Assembly: GCA_000403295.2 (NCBI GenBank)
Contig: KE159609.1
Location: 464,725-528,724, forward strand
Direction: 5' to 3'
DNA from: Lachnospiraceae bacterium M18-1
Lineage (GTDB): Bacteria > Bacillota > Clostridia > Lachnospirales > Lachnospiraceae
Length of the DNA: 64,000 nt
Shown: positions 18,065 through 27,824 of the stretch, in pieces
Position numbering within the stretch: the first letter of the stretch is position 1
How the letters are laid out: the number at the start of each line of letters is the position of its first letter
Made by a program: the position numbers and the translations under genes
Notes under the pieces: generated by a model
The model's input: the letters and a program-made list of their open reading frames with translations, nothing else
What the model was told of the DNA's origin: nothing
Database searches by the model: none

Positions 18065-19139
18065 AGAAAACAACAGGATCATCGCAGCGGCAGGCGTGGC
18101 AGGAAAACAGATCAGTCTGATCATCATTGCAGTGATCATTGCCACTGTGTTCCTGGCAGTATCGGATTATGAACCGTTTGCGATCGTAAACGGGCTTATC
18201 AGAGCCATGACAAAGGACATTGCGGGCACGATACGTTGGGCGACTCCTCTTGCTCTGGCAGGTCTTGCGGTGTGCGTCACATATAAAGCGGAGGTGTTCA
18301 ACCTTGGTGTAGACGGACAGCTGTATATGGGGGCTGCTGCTGCCACGGCAGTCGCAGTCAACATTCCGGCTTCCATGAATACAGGGGTTTCTCTGGTGGT
18401 GATCTTTGCGGCTGCTATGCTTGCAGGAGCCATGTTTGCGATGATCCCGGCGCTGATGAAAGTATACCTGAACACAAATGAAGTCGTATCCACGCTTCTT
18501 TTAAACTTTATTGCGGTACTGTTTGTGGAATATCTTGTGACCGGGCCTCTGAGGGATCCGGAATCAAGCACGAATATGAATGCCAGTGCGATCCTGGGGG
18601 AAAATACATGGCTGCCGCGCCTTTCCTATTTTGCGCCTTCTTCTGCAAATATCGGATTTTATATCACGATCCTCGTGATGCTTGCTATGACCTTTGTGTT
18701 TTATAAGATGGCTTTTGGACATGAGATCAAGATCGTGGGATCCAATCCTGTACTTGCACAGTATGCAGGAATGAAACCAAAGAAGACGATCCTCCAGGTC
18801 ATGGCATGCAGCGGAGCGATCGGAGGAATGATCGGAGCCATCGAAGTGACGGCGGTCCAGCACAGGCTGCTGGCAGGATTTAATCCGGATTTCGGCATGT
18901 CAGGCATCGTGGTGACTCTGCTTGCCAACAACAACCCGATCGGAGTCCTGTTTTCCGGTATTTTCTTCGGAGCCCTGAAGAACGGAGGAATCAATATGGA
19001 GCGCACTACAGGCGTTCCTGCGGCGGTAACCGACATTGTAACCGCTATTATCTTTATCATAATCAGTGCGGCCTTTGTACTTCCCAGATTTAAGAAGATC
19101 ATGAAAGTCGGCAAAGCGCAGGACAAAGGAGGAAAGTAA
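18054..19139 (+). CDS. Nucleoside ABC transporter permease (NupB/YufP-like)
   Basis: Integral membrane protein with about eight to ten helices, BPD_transp_2 family, 361 residues. It shows the conserved loop KAEVFNLGVDGQLYMGA and the C-terminal cytoplasmic-loop motif GLVGAIE-like SGAIGGMIGAIEV. In-frame GTGs at 18042 and 18045 precede the ATG; the ATG is better placed behind AAGGTGG. Partner of the following permease. Confidence 0.9.
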   Translation: MKNKENNRIIAAAGVAGKQISLIIIAVIIATVFLAVSDYEPFAIVNGLIRAMTKDIAGTIRWATPLALAGLAVCVTYKAEVFNLGVDGQLYMGAAAATAVAVNIPASMNTGVSLVVIFAAAMLAGAMFAMIPALMKVYLNTNEVVSTLLLNFIAVLFVEYLVTGPLRDPESSTNMNASAILGENTWLPRLSYFAPSSANIGFYITILVMLAMTFVFYKMAFGHEIKIVGSNPVLAQYAGMKPKKTILQVMACSGAIGGMIGAIEVTAVQHRLLAGFNPDFGMSGIVVTLLANNNPIGVLFSGIFFGALKNGGINMERTTGVPAAVTDIVTAIIFIIISAAFVLPRFKKIMKVGKAQDKGGK

Positions 19140-19140
19140 G

Positions 19141-20085
19141 ATGAACATAGCGATTATTTCTGATACATTGGCATCCACCATACGAATTGCCACTCCTTTG
19201 CTTCTGATGGCATTGGGCGGACTTCTCTGTCAGAGGGCGGGGGTGTTTAACATTGCATTGGAAGGCTTTTCACTGATCGGCGCATTTGCCGCGATCGCAG
19301 TTGTCCAGTTCACCGGCGGAAATGTCTGGATAGGGCTTTTTGGAGCAGCGGCAGTGGGCGCAGTATACAGTTCCCTGTACGCGTTATTTGTAACAAGGTT
19401 TAAGGCAAATCACATCATAGCCAGTATTGCAATGAACACACTCGCCGCAGGGCTGACCTCTTATCTGCTTCGCTCCATGTTCGAGGTGCAGGGGGCATAC
19501 AGTCCGGACAATATCAAGAAACTGGATATGATCCAGATTCCGGTCTTAAAAAATATTCCGATCCTCAATTGTCTGAGCGGACAGAGCATCATGACGTATT
19601 TTGCCATTGCGATGGTCGCCGTGATCTACATCCTTCTCTTTCGGACGAAGGCCGGCCTGAATATCTGTGCGGTAGGGGAATCGGAGGATGCGGCGAAAAC
19701 AGCGGGAGTGCGTCCGGGGCTGGTACGGCTTCAGGTAATCCTGGCATCCGGCGCGCTGTGCGGATTGGCAGGAGCGTATCTCTCCACGATCTCGGTATCA
19801 CAGTTCTCGGAAGATATGGTACAGGGACGCGGGTTTAATGCGTTTACCGCTTTCGTATTCGGAAACGCACATCCGGCCGCGACCGCGCTGGTATCTCTGC
19901 TGTTTGGATTTGCAGACGCGATCGGCATCCGTATTGAATTGATCGGAATGAACATTCCGCCGTCGATCATCAAGATGTTTCCGTATATCCTTGCGATCGT
20001 GGCGCTTGCGATCAGCTCTTATACGATGAAATTAAAGGTAAAAGGCGTGGTTGGAAACAAGAAGAAAAAGGAGAAATTGGCATGA
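19141..20085 (+). CDS. Nucleoside ABC transporter permease (NupC/YufQ-like)
   Basis: Second BPD_transp_2 permease, 314 residues, with about nine hydrophobic helices; conserved [19 protein letters not shown] and [13 protein letters not shown]. It begins one base after the previous stop behind AAAGGAGG and overlaps the transketolase start by four bases (ATGA), so the whole cassette is translationally coupled. Confidence 0.9.
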   Translation: MNIAIISDTLASTIRIATPLLLMALGGLLCQRAGVFNIALEGFSLIGAFAAIAVVQFTGGNVWIGLFGAAAVGAVYSSLYALFVTRFKANHIIASIAMNTLAAGLTSYLLRSMFEVQGAYSPDNIKKLDMIQIPVLKNIPILNCLSGQSIMTYFAIAMVAVIYILLFRTKAGLNICAVGESEDAAKTAGVRPGLVRLQVILASGALCGLAGAYLSTISVSQFSEDMVQGRGFNAFTAFVFGNAHPAATALVSLLFGFADAIGIRIELIGMNIPPSIIKMFPYILAIVALAISSYTMKLKVKGVVGNKKKKEKLA

Positions 20086-22067
20086 CAGAACAGATGGCAG
20101 TAAATGCAATTAGAATTTTATCGGCAGATATGATCGAAAAAGCAAAGTCCGGGCATCCCGGACTGCCCCTCGGGGCGGCGCCCATCGCATATGAACTTTG
20201 GGCAAACCATATGGTACATAATCCAAAAAATCCAGACTGGATGAACCGGGACCGGTTTATCCTGTCAGCAGGGCATGGTTCGGCTATGCTGTATTCCCTG
20301 CTCCATCTGTTTGGATATGGAAACCTGAGTGCTGAAGAGCTGAAACAGTTCCGGCAGCTTGATTCGCTGACGCCCGGACACCCGGAATACCGGCATACAG
20401 CCGGGGTGGAAGCGACCACAGGGCCTCTGGGTGCGGGGCTTGGAATGGCTGTGGGAATGGCAGTGGCGGAAAAGCATCTGGCGGCAAAGTTTAACCGGAA
20501 AGGATATCCTGTTTTTGACCATTACACCTACGCCATCTGCGGAGACGGCTGCCTCATGGAAGGAATTTCTTCTGAGGTCATGTCTCTGGCCGGAACCCTC
20601 GGCCTGGATAAGCTGATCGTGCTTTATGATTCCAATTCCATCACCATTGAAGGCAGCACGGATCTGGCTTTTCAGGAAGATGTATGCAGACGGTTTGAGG
20701 CGTTTGGCTTCCAGGTGCTTGAGGTGGCGGACGGAACAGACCTTGCTGCGATCGGCGGTGCCATTGAAGAGGCAAAGGCAGAGAAGAACCGACCTTCTTT
20801 CATTAAGATACAGACCCGGATCGGATATGGAGTTCCTGCAAAAGAGGGAAGATCCTGCGTACATGGGGAACCGCTGGGAGAAGAAAATGTTAAGATCCTG
20901 CGGGAAAATCTGGACTGGCCGCTTTCAGAAGCATTTGCAGTACCGGATGAGGTCTATGCACATTATCAGGAAATCGCGGAAAACGGCAGGAAAATAGAAC
21001 AGTCATGGAATGAGATGTTTGAGGCATATGCGGATGAATACCCGGAACTGAAAAAAGAACTGGACCGCTGTTATGATGAAAAAGCTGCGGAAGAATTTTT
21101 TGCGGATGAGGACTATTGGAGATGTGAGGGAAAGGCTGACGCAACGAGAAATATTTCCGGAAGGATCCTGAATGACGTTCAGGAAAAGCTGCCGAACCTG
21201 ATCGGCGGATCGGCGGACCTGGGACCGTCAAATAAGACGGTGATGAACGGGGCGGGAGAGTTTTCCGGGGAAACACCAGAAGGACGCAATATCCATTTTG
21301 GCGTCAGAGAGCTGGGAATGACGGCTGTTGCAAACGGAATCCTGCTCCATGGGGGGCTGCGTACCTATGCGGCTACGTTCTTTGTATTCGTGGACTATAT
21401 GAAGCCGATGCTGCGCCTGTCTTCACTGATGGGAATCCCAATGATATCCGTGCTGTCTCATGACAGTATCGGAGTGGGCGAGGATGGACCGACCCATGAG
21501 CCGGTGGAACAATTGACGATGCTGCGTTCTATGCCGAACATGCACGTATTCCGGCCTGCGGATGAAATGGAGACCAGAGCCGCATGGTGCAGTGCGCTGA
21601 CTTCGGAAAGAACGCCTACCTGCCTTGTACTGTCGCGCCAGGGAGTCCCGGTGCTCAAAGGAAGCAGCAGGGAAGCTCTGAAGGGCGGCTATGTCCTGGT
21701 CCGGGAAAAGAAAGAAAAGCCAGATGTGATCTTGATGGCTTCCGGCTCTGAGACAGGAGTCGCGGCTGAGGCGGCAGAACTGCTGGAGGCGGAAGGAATC
21801 GCAGCCCGCGTCGTAAGTATGCCGTGTATGGATATTTTTGAAGAACAGGATGAGGAATACCGTGAATCCGTGCTGCCGGGAAATGTAAAAAAACGCGCGG
21901 CGATCGAAGCGGGAAGCAGTGTGTGCTGGGGAAAATATGTCGGTCTGGAAGGCATATATATTACGATGGATCAGTTCGGCGCTTCTGCTCCGGCAAAGCA
22001 GTTATTTGAGAAATACGGGTTTACTGCGAAAAATGTGGCGTGCAAAGTGAAAAAAATGATATCCTAA
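20082..22067 (+). CDS. tkt: Transketolase
   Basis: Thiamine-diphosphate enzyme moving two-carbon units between ketose and aldose phosphates. Full length, 661 residues. It shows [18 protein letters not shown], the ThDP motif GDGCLMEG...N (near 152-180), the glutamate-containing FGVRELGM, and [19 protein letters not shown] of the pyrimidine domain. Within a nucleoside operon it would drain ribose-5-phosphate into glycolysis. Whether the cell has a second housekeeping copy cannot be seen here. Confidence 0.95.
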   Translation: MTEQMAVNAIRILSADMIEKAKSGHPGLPLGAAPIAYELWANHMVHNPKNPDWMNRDRFILSAGHGSAMLYSLLHLFGYGNLSAEELKQFRQLDSLTPGHPEYRHTAGVEATTGPLGAGLGMAVGMAVAEKHLAAKFNRKGYPVFDHYTYAICGDGCLMEGISSEVMSLAGTLGLDKLIVLYDSNSITIEGSTDLAFQEDVCRRFEAFGFQVLEVADGTDLAAIGGAIEEAKAEKNRPSFIKIQTRIGYGVPAKEGRSCVHGEPLGEENVKILRENLDWPLSEAFAVPDEVYAHYQEIAENGRKIEQSWNEMFEAYADEYPELKKELDRCYDEKAAEEFFADEDYWRCEGKADATRNISGRILNDVQEKLPNLIGGSADLGPSNKTVMNGAGEFSGETPEGRNIHFGVRELGMTAVANGILLHGGLRTYAATFFVFVDYMKPMLRLSSLMGIPMISVLSHDSIGVGEDGPTHEPVEQLTMLRSMPNMHVFRPADEMETRAAWCSALTSERTPTCLVLSRQGVPVLKGSSREALKGGYVLVREKKEKPDVILMASGSETGVAAEAAELLEAEGIAARVVSMPCMDIFEEQDEEYRESVLPGNVKKRAAIEAGSSVCWGKYVGLEGIYITMDQFGASAPAKQLFEKYGFTAKNVACKVKKMIS

Positions 22068-22137
22068 ATACAAAAAATGTGATACAATGAACAAAAGGAT
22101 TAATTTTTGTGGACAGGTAGATTGGTGAGGGATTAAC

Positions 22138-22917
22138 TTGCGTAAAAAAGATGAAAGATTAAATCGACTAATTGGAATATTGGAACAGCAGAATGGTGTT
22201 CCAATCCGTGAATTGGCGGTTATGCTGGATGTATCGGAGATGACTGTCCGCAGGGATTTGGAATCCTTGAAGGCGCGCGGCATCGTGCTGGATATTCCGG
22301 GAGCGGCAGTGCTCAATACACAGCATGTTCCCGATCCGGACGAAGAATATTATCAGCTGTCCGTCGCGACGCGTGCGCACATGAAGGAAAAAGAGCGGAT
22401 CGGTAAATTTGCGGCATCCCTGATCGAACAGGATGACTGTGTGATCATTGACGACGGCTCCACGGCAGAGTGTCTGGCGGAAAGTATTCCGCGGGATATC
22501 CGCTTGACGGTATTTACATGCAATCTGAATATTCTCAATAAGATTTGTGCGAATCCAAACATTTCAATCATATTCGGAGGCGGATATTTTCATCCGGATA
22601 CGATGTTGTTCGAATGCCCGGAAAGCATTCAGCTGATCGAGAAGATCCGTGCGACGAAGGTATTCGTGTCTGCGGCGGGAGTACATAACAGTATGGGTGT
22701 GACCTGTATGAATAACTACGAGTTAAGTACAAAGGAGGCGATCATCCGTTCCGGCGCAGAGAAGATCCTGATCGTGGATTCCAGCAAATTCGGTATGATC
22801 AAGCCGTGTTTTCTGGCTGATCTGGACAGCTTTGACCGAATCATTACAGACCAGGGGCTGTCTGATGAATGGGCGGATTTGATCCGTAAGAGAGAGATCC
22901 TTCTGGAAATGGTCTAA
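22138..22917 (+). CDS. DeoR-family transcriptional repressor
   Basis: Sugar-phosphate-responsive regulator, 259 residues: N-terminal DeoR helix-turn-helix (LNRLIGILEQQNGVPIRELA, then MLDVSEMTVRRDLESL) and a DeoRC sugar-binding domain with VIIDDGSTAE, the effector phosphate loop, and IIFGGGYFHPDT. The start codon is TTG, with GGTGAGGG upstream. Being last in the nucleoside operon, it is the likely regulator of the half-sites before deoC; effector probably a (deoxy)ribose phosphate (inference). Confidence 0.88.
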   Translation: MRKKDERLNRLIGILEQQNGVPIRELAVMLDVSEMTVRRDLESLKARGIVLDIPGAAVLNTQHVPDPDEEYYQLSVATRAHMKEKERIGKFAASLIEQDDCVIIDDGSTAECLAESIPRDIRLTVFTCNLNILNKICANPNISIIFGGGYFHPDTMLFECPESIQLIEKIRATKVFVSAAGVHNSMGVTCMNNYELSTKEAIIRSGAEKILIVDSSKFGMIKPCFLADLDSFDRIITDQGLSDEWADLIRKREILLEMV

Positions 22918-22934
22918 AAGAACTGGTAAATCAT

Positions 22935-22985
22935 GCGGGGACAGTTCGCGTAAAATCATGCGGATTGTCCCCGCTGCTTTTTGTT
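22935..22985 (+). terminator. Rho-independent terminator of the nucleoside operon
   Basis: GCGGGGACA pairs with TGTCCCCGC across a 22-base loop, followed by a T-rich run. The short direct repeat AATCATGCGG occurs twice within it. Confidence 0.75.
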
Positions 22986-23024
22986 TTATTCTGGACGGTA
23001 AATATTTTTCCGGCTGGATCAGTG

Positions 23025-23052
23025 GGTTGGATGCTCCAAGGGGCATCCAACC
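23025..23052. repeat. Dispersed hairpin repeat, copy A
   Basis: Ten-base arms GGTTGGATGC and GCATCCAACC around TCCAAGGG. It aligns base for base over 28 positions with the hairpin at 38448-38475, with paired substitutions preserving the stem. It lies in the 242-base gap between the nucleoside terminator and the GH2 gene, where no gene is seen. Confidence 0.7.
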
Positions 23053-23159
23053 GCAAAGCTGGATATTTTTTGCAGAAACAGGATATACTTTTTAAATATG
23101 AAAACAGCTCTAATGGCATGATTCAGTACAAAACAGACTGAAAAAAAAGGAGGAACAGT

Positions 23160-25427
23160 ATGCGTAACATCATCAACTTAAATCAGGACTGGAGATTTAT
23201 ACAGGAAGACGCAGGCCTGCCTAAGAAGCTGCCCGAAGACTGGCAGCATATCAATCTGCCTCATACATGGAACGCGGTGGACGGACATGACGGAAACGGG
23301 GGATATGCCAGAGGGCGGTTCTGGTATGCGAAGAGCTTCCGAAAGCCTGTCCAGCCTCTGGCAGGGGGAAAGGTGTATGTGGAAATCCCGGCGGCAGGGC
23401 AGCAGGCGTCGGTGTATGTAAATGGAACAGAAGTGATCTCTCATGAAGGCGGATACTCTGCCTTCCGTGCGGATATCACAAAGCTGTGCAGAGAAGAGGA
23501 AGACAATCTTCTCGTCATTGCCTGCAGCAACGAAAACAAAAGCAGTGTATATCCTCAGTCAGCGGATTTTACATTTTACGGCGGCCTGTACCGGGGAGTG
23601 AATCTGATCAGTGTACCGGAGACTCATTTTGAACTGGAATACTATGGCGGTCCCGGGATCCAGGCCACGCCTCGCCCATGTGAGGACGGCGGGGCGATGT
23701 TCGAACTGGAGTCCTGGGTAGTGAATGGGGATGAAAACTTTACGGTGATGTATTCCATTCAAGATGCCCGTGGAAAGGAAGTGGCTGCAGGAGTCCGCCC
23801 GTCAGATGATACGAAGGTTACGCTTTATGTTCCGGAGGCCCGCCTGTGGGAGATGGACAGCCCTTATCTGTATACGGTGAAAGCCCTTTTGCAGCGGCGT
23901 AATGAGGCATACGATGAAGTGGCCGTCCGGGCCGGCGTGAGAAGCTTTTCCTGTGATCCCCAAAAGGGCTTTATCATCAATGGAAAGGAGATCCCGCTGC
24001 GCGGTGTGAGCCGCCACCAGGATCTGCTTTATAAAGGGAATGCACTGACAAGGGAAGAGCATTATGAGGATGCACGGATCATCAAAGAGCTGGGGGCAAA
24101 CACGATCCGGCTTGCGCACTACCAGCATTCCCAGGATTTTTATGATGCATGTGATGAGATGGGATTTGTGGTTTGGGCTGAGATTCCATTTATCAGTGTT
24201 ATGAATCCAGATCCGGACGCGCATCAGAACTGCATCAGCCAGATGAAGGAACTGATCATTCAGAACTATAACCATCCGTCCATCTGCTTCTGGGGGATTT
24301 CTAATGAAATTCTGATCGGCGGTATCTCGGATCAGCTGGTGGAGAACCATAAAGAGCTGAATGCACTCTGCAAGGAAATGGATCCTACCCGTCTGACGAC
24401 CATTGCCCATGTGACCATGACTCCTGTTGACAGCCCTGTGCATTACATTACGGATGTGGAGAGCTATAACCATTATTTTGGCTGGTACGGCGGCAGGATG
24501 GAAGATAACGGTCCCTGGATGGATCATTTCCATGAAACGCATCCCGAGATCTGCCTGGGACTGTCCGAATACGGCTGCGAGGGGATCATCACCTACCACG
24601 GACCCAATCCTGCCTGCAAGGACTACAGCGAGGAATATCAGGCGCTGTACCACGAGCATATGGCAAAGATGCTGGACGAGCGTCCGTGGATCTGGTCCAG
24701 CCATGTGTGGAATATGTTTGACTTCGGCTGTGCGGCGCGGGATGAAGGCGGCGTGGCGGGCCGGAATAACAAGGGGCTGGTGACCATGGACCGGAAGACG
24801 AAGAAGGACAGCTATTATGTCTATCAGGCATATTGGAGCAAGGAACCTGTGATCCATCTCTGCGGCAGGCGCTATGCCCTGAGGGCCGGTGATACGACGG
24901 AGATCCGGGTGTATTGCAACCAGCCGTCGGTGGCTTTGTATCTGAACGGGAAGCCGGCGGGAGAACAATCCGGAGACAAAGTATTTGTATTCCGGGTGTC
25001 CCTGGAAGAAGGGCAGAATATTGTGACAGCGGTTTCCGGAAATCTGAGGGACAGCATGACGCTGGAAAGGGTAGAGAAGGAACCGGCTATCTATGTGCTG
25101 CCGGAGGTCAACGAGAGGGCGGAAGGCGTGGCAAACTGGTTTAAGCTGGCAGGCGACCTGGATCTGAAAGCTCCAATGGAATTTCCGGAGGGAAAGTACA
25201 GCATAAAAGATTCGATGGAAGAAATTGCAAAATGTCCGGAAGCCTTTGCGATCGTGGCAGAAGCTGTAAAGCTGGCTATGAATATGAAGGTGGTTCCCGG
25301 TGAGGGAATGTGGGATATGTTCAAATCCATGAATCTAGAAAAAGTAGGGGAGATGGCGGGTTCCATGCTTCCGGAGGGATTTGTGGAAAGCCTGAACGCC
25401 AAACTGACCAAAATAGATAAGGTCTGA
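23160..25427 (+). CDS. Glycoside hydrolase family 2 (beta-galactosidase-like)
   Basis: A 755-residue retaining glycosidase. Order: N-terminal sugar-binding jelly roll (DWRFIQEDAGLPKKLPEDWQ..., 1-160), immunoglobulin-like domain (about 165-265), TIM barrel with acid/base E383 in FWGISNEI and nucleophile E470 in GLSEYGCEG, then a DUF4982-like beta domain and about 100 helical residues of unknown role. No signal peptide, so cytoplasmic. No transporter or regulator is adjacent; substrate could be a beta-galactoside or another beta-linked sugar. AAAAGGAGG precedes the ATG. Confidence 0.88.
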   Translation: MRNIINLNQDWRFIQEDAGLPKKLPEDWQHINLPHTWNAVDGHDGNGGYARGRFWYAKSFRKPVQPLAGGKVYVEIPAAGQQASVYVNGTEVISHEGGYSAFRADITKLCREEEDNLLVIACSNENKSSVYPQSADFTFYGGLYRGVNLISVPETHFELEYYGGPGIQATPRPCEDGGAMFELESWVVNGDENFTVMYSIQDARGKEVAAGVRPSDDTKVTLYVPEARLWEMDSPYLYTVKALLQRRNEAYDEVAVRAGVRSFSCDPQKGFIINGKEIPLRGVSRHQDLLYKGNALTREEHYEDARIIKELGANTIRLAHYQHSQDFYDACDEMGFVVWAEIPFISVMNPDPDAHQNCISQMKELIIQNYNHPSICFWGISNEILIGGISDQLVENHKELNALCKEMDPTRLTTIAHVTMTPVDSPVHYITDVESYNHYFGWYGGRMEDNGPWMDHFHETHPEICLGLSEYGCEGIITYHGPNPACKDYSEEYQALYHEHMAKMLDERPWIWSSHVWNMFDFGCAARDEGGVAGRNNKGLVTMDRKTKKDSYYVYQAYWSKEPVIHLCGRRYALRAGDTTEIRVYCNQPSVALYLNGKPAGEQSGDKVFVFRVSLEEGQNIVTAVSGNLRDSMTLERVEKEPAIYVLPEVNERAEGVANWFKLAGDLDLKAPMEFPEGKYSIKDSMEEIAKCPEAFAIVAEAVKLAMNMKVVPGEGMWDMFKSMNLEKVGEMAGSMLPEGFVESLNAKLTKIDKV

Positions 25428-25470
25428 AAATGTAAGATTTGATTGAAACCGGAACAGGGATATTATAATA

Positions 25471-25522
25471 CAGCAGCGGGTCAGGTAAGCATGCCTTTGC
25501 ATGCATTTCTGATCCGCTGCTG
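25471..25522. terminator. Bidirectional terminator between convergent genes
   Basis: Fourteen-base arms (25471-25484 and 25509-25522, one G-T pair) with GCATGC/GCATGC nested in the loop. It serves both the GH2 gene and the minus-strand antiporter gene. Confidence 0.75.
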
Positions 25523-25558
25523 TTTCGGGTTTATTCCAGCGAAGCAATGAGCCGGGTA

Positions 25559-26875
25559 TTAAGCCTGTTCATTCTTTGAAGGTATCACAAAGATAAATGC
25601 CAGGGAGCTGATGAGCAGCATATAGGGATAGAGCAGGTTGGGGATGATATCAAAAGCGGATACCTCGAAGCCCAGCTCCGTTGCCGCCGAGATTGCTACC
25701 AGCATCTGCGCACCATAGGGGATCACACCCTGAAATACGCAGGAAAAGGTATCCAGGATCGATGCGGTCTTCTGAGGGGAGATTTTATACTCCTCTGCCA
25801 TTTCCTTTGCGATAGGATTGGCCATGACGATGGCGACCGTATTGTTTGCAGTGGCAATATCCATGGCGCCTACCAGGAGCCCGATTCCAAGCTGTCCTCC
25901 TTTTCTGCCTTTGAAGATCTGCTTGATAAATGCCAGCAGCGCCGCGAACCCGCCGTACTCGTGGATCAGTGCGCAGATGGCAGACACCAGGATCGCTACC
26001 ATAGTGGTTTCGAACATGCCGGATGCGCCGGAGCCCATATTGCCGAGCAGATCCGTTGCCTGTGTCGCTCCGGTCACCAGCATGATAAAGGAACCGGAGG
26101 CAATGCCGATGAGCAGGACAACAAATACATTGATCCCAAGGATCCCGCCGAACAGGACGAGTACATAGGGGATGATCTGGATCAGGTTGTATTCCTTTAC
26201 GATGGCGTCTCCCACTTCTGCATTCAGTGTCTTCAGGAAAAAGATGACCAGGGTTACAAGCGCCGCCGGCAGCGCGATCCCAAAGTTCTGCCGGAACTTG
26301 TCCTTCATCTGGCAGCCCTGTCCGTTACACGCCGCAATGGTGGTATCGGAGATAAAGGAAAGATTGTCCCCGAACATGGCGCCGCTCATAACAGCGCCGA
26401 TACAGAGCGCGGTTCCGAATCCGGAGCCGCTTGCCACAGATACCGCAATGGGGGTGATCAGCGTGATCGTGCCCACAGAGGTTCCCATTGCAATAGATAC
26501 GAAGCAGCTCACTATAAACAGAACCAACACGGAGAACCGGGCGGGGATGATGGAGAGCAGGAAGTAAGCGACGCTTTCCGCGCTGCTCCGTCCCACCACG
26601 CCTACAAAGATACCGGCAGTCAGAAAGATCAGGATCATGGTCATGATGTTCTTGTCACCAACGCCCTTTGCCATGACCTCCAGCTTATCGTCGAATTTTA
26701 ACTCCGGATTCTGGATGCAGGCGACCAGAAGCGCAGTCAGAAACGATACCACGATCGGGATATTGTAGAATCCCATGGGGATTTTCAAAACATATTCAAA
26801 TATGATCCCCAATCCCAGATAAAGTACGAGAAATACTCCGATAGGCAGCAATGCCTTTCCATTTCTTTTTTGCAT
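25559..26875 (-). CDS. Na+/H+ antiporter, NhaC family
   Basis: A 438-residue polytopic membrane protein with about ten to twelve helices. The NhaC-type core SVGTITLITPIAVSVASGSG and GDNLSFISDTTIAA are clear. The second half contains FSCVFQGVIPYGAQML. Such proteins exchange sodium for protons, and some relatives exchange organic substrates. The open frame runs upstream to 27013, but GGAGG is seven bases before this ATG and only one base before the ATG at 26881, so the shorter product is preferred. It diverges from the LytTR locus. Confidence 0.85.
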   Translation of the reverse strand: MQKRNGKALLPIGVFLVLYLGLGIIFEYVLKIPMGFYNIPIVVSFLTALLVACIQNPELKFDDKLEVMAKGVGDKNIMTMILIFLTAGIFVGVVGRSSAESVAYFLLSIIPARFSVLVLFIVSCFVSIAMGTSVGTITLITPIAVSVASGSGFGTALCIGAVMSGAMFGDNLSFISDTTIAACNGQGCQMKDKFRQNFGIALPAALVTLVIFFLKTLNAEVGDAIVKEYNLIQIIPYVLVLFGGILGINVFVVLLIGIASGSFIMLVTGATQATDLLGNMGSGASGMFETTMVAILVSAICALIHEYGGFAALLAFIKQIFKGRKGGQLGIGLLVGAMDIATANNTVAIVMANPIAKEMAEEYKISPQKTASILDTFSCVFQGVIPYGAQMLVAISAATELGFEVSAFDIIPNLLYPYMLLISSLAFIFVIPSKNEQA

Positions 26876-26968
26876 AATCATTCCTCCAAGATTTGATAAT
26901 GTATACGGGAAGCTTACTGCGCTGAATGCCGTAGATTCCCGAAAAATACATGATAGAATGATTGTATC

Positions 26969-27091
26969 ATTAAATGAAGAAAATCTCCACAAGAAAAAGA
27001 AGAATAGAGTCATTTAATACATCATTTTCGGCGATCAGGCGATCAGCATTTACATTTTTTCTCTATGTGCTAAAATCATTATAATGATTTT
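26969..27091. promoter_or_regulatory. Divergent control region with a 20-bp perfect palindrome
   Basis: AAAATCATTATAATGATTTT at 27072-27091 is a perfect 20-base palindrome that contains TATAAT and lies 22 bases before the response-regulator start. A 9-bp inverted repeat, ATTAAATGA (26969-26977) and TCATTTAAT (27010-27018), lies nearer the antiporter side. Both look like operator sites; which protein binds is unknown. Confidence 0.5.
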
Positions 27092-27113
27092 GGAAAAGAA
27101 AGAGGGGAAGAGG

Positions 27114-27824
27114 ATGTTCAGAGCCGCAGTCTGTGACGATGACCGATGTGTGAGAGAGGAAGTCAGCCGAATCATAAGGGGATGGAATCCGGAAGCTCAA
27201 GTGGACTGCTTTGAGTCCGGTGAAAGCCTGGCAGAGGGATATACGCCTTATCATGCCGTCTTTCTCGACATTGACATGAAGGGGATGAACGGCATCGAGA
27301 CCGGGAAATGGATACGCGGGCGGGATAAGGAAACGAAGATCGTATACCTGACCGCATATCAGGATTATGTATCCGGGGCATTCGGCGTCCATGCCTTCCA
27401 GTATCTTTTGAAGCCGGTGAAGGAGGCTGAGATCCGCAAAGTGCTGGAGGAGATATTTTCTTATATACACACACCCGAAAACAAACCCATCCTGGATTTC
27501 CAGACTGTGAACGGACTTTTATGCCTTCCGGCGGAGAAAATCTATTATTTTGAATATGTGAACCGGCGGGTGGAGATCGTGACGTCGGATGGAGTGTACG
27601 CTATGACAGAAAAAATAGGAAAGGTGGCGAAACGGATGGAAAGCTATGGCTTTTCCATGCCTCATCAGAGCTTTGCGGTGAATATGCTGCATGTGCAAAA
27701 TGTTCTGTCCGGCAGGATCCTTCTGGACAACGGCATGGAGATCCCGCTGGCGCAGAAGCGGCAGAAAGCATGGAAACAGGAGCTGATCGTGTATCTTTCA
27801 GGAAGAATGGGAGGGACGTCATGA
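27114..27824 (+). CDS. LytTR-family response regulator
   Basis: A 236-residue AgrA/LytR-type regulator. The receiver domain has acidic pocket CDDD (7-10), phospho-acceptor D52 in FLDIDMKGMNG and the K of LKPVKE; a C-terminal LytTR DNA-binding domain spans about 130-235. AGAGGGGAAGAGG precedes this ATG; an upstream ATG at 27084 overlaps the palindrome and lacks a site. Its stop overlaps the kinase start (ATGA), so the two form a coupled pair. Confidence 0.9.
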   Translation: MFRAAVCDDDRCVREEVSRIIRGWNPEAQVDCFESGESLAEGYTPYHAVFLDIDMKGMNGIETGKWIRGRDKETKIVYLTAYQDYVSGAFGVHAFQYLLKPVKEAEIRKVLEEIFSYIHTPENKPILDFQTVNGLLCLPAEKIYYFEYVNRRVEIVTSDGVYAMTEKIGKVAKRMESYGFSMPHQSFAVNMLHVQNVLSGRILLDNGMEIPLAQKRQKAWKQELIVYLSGRMGGTS

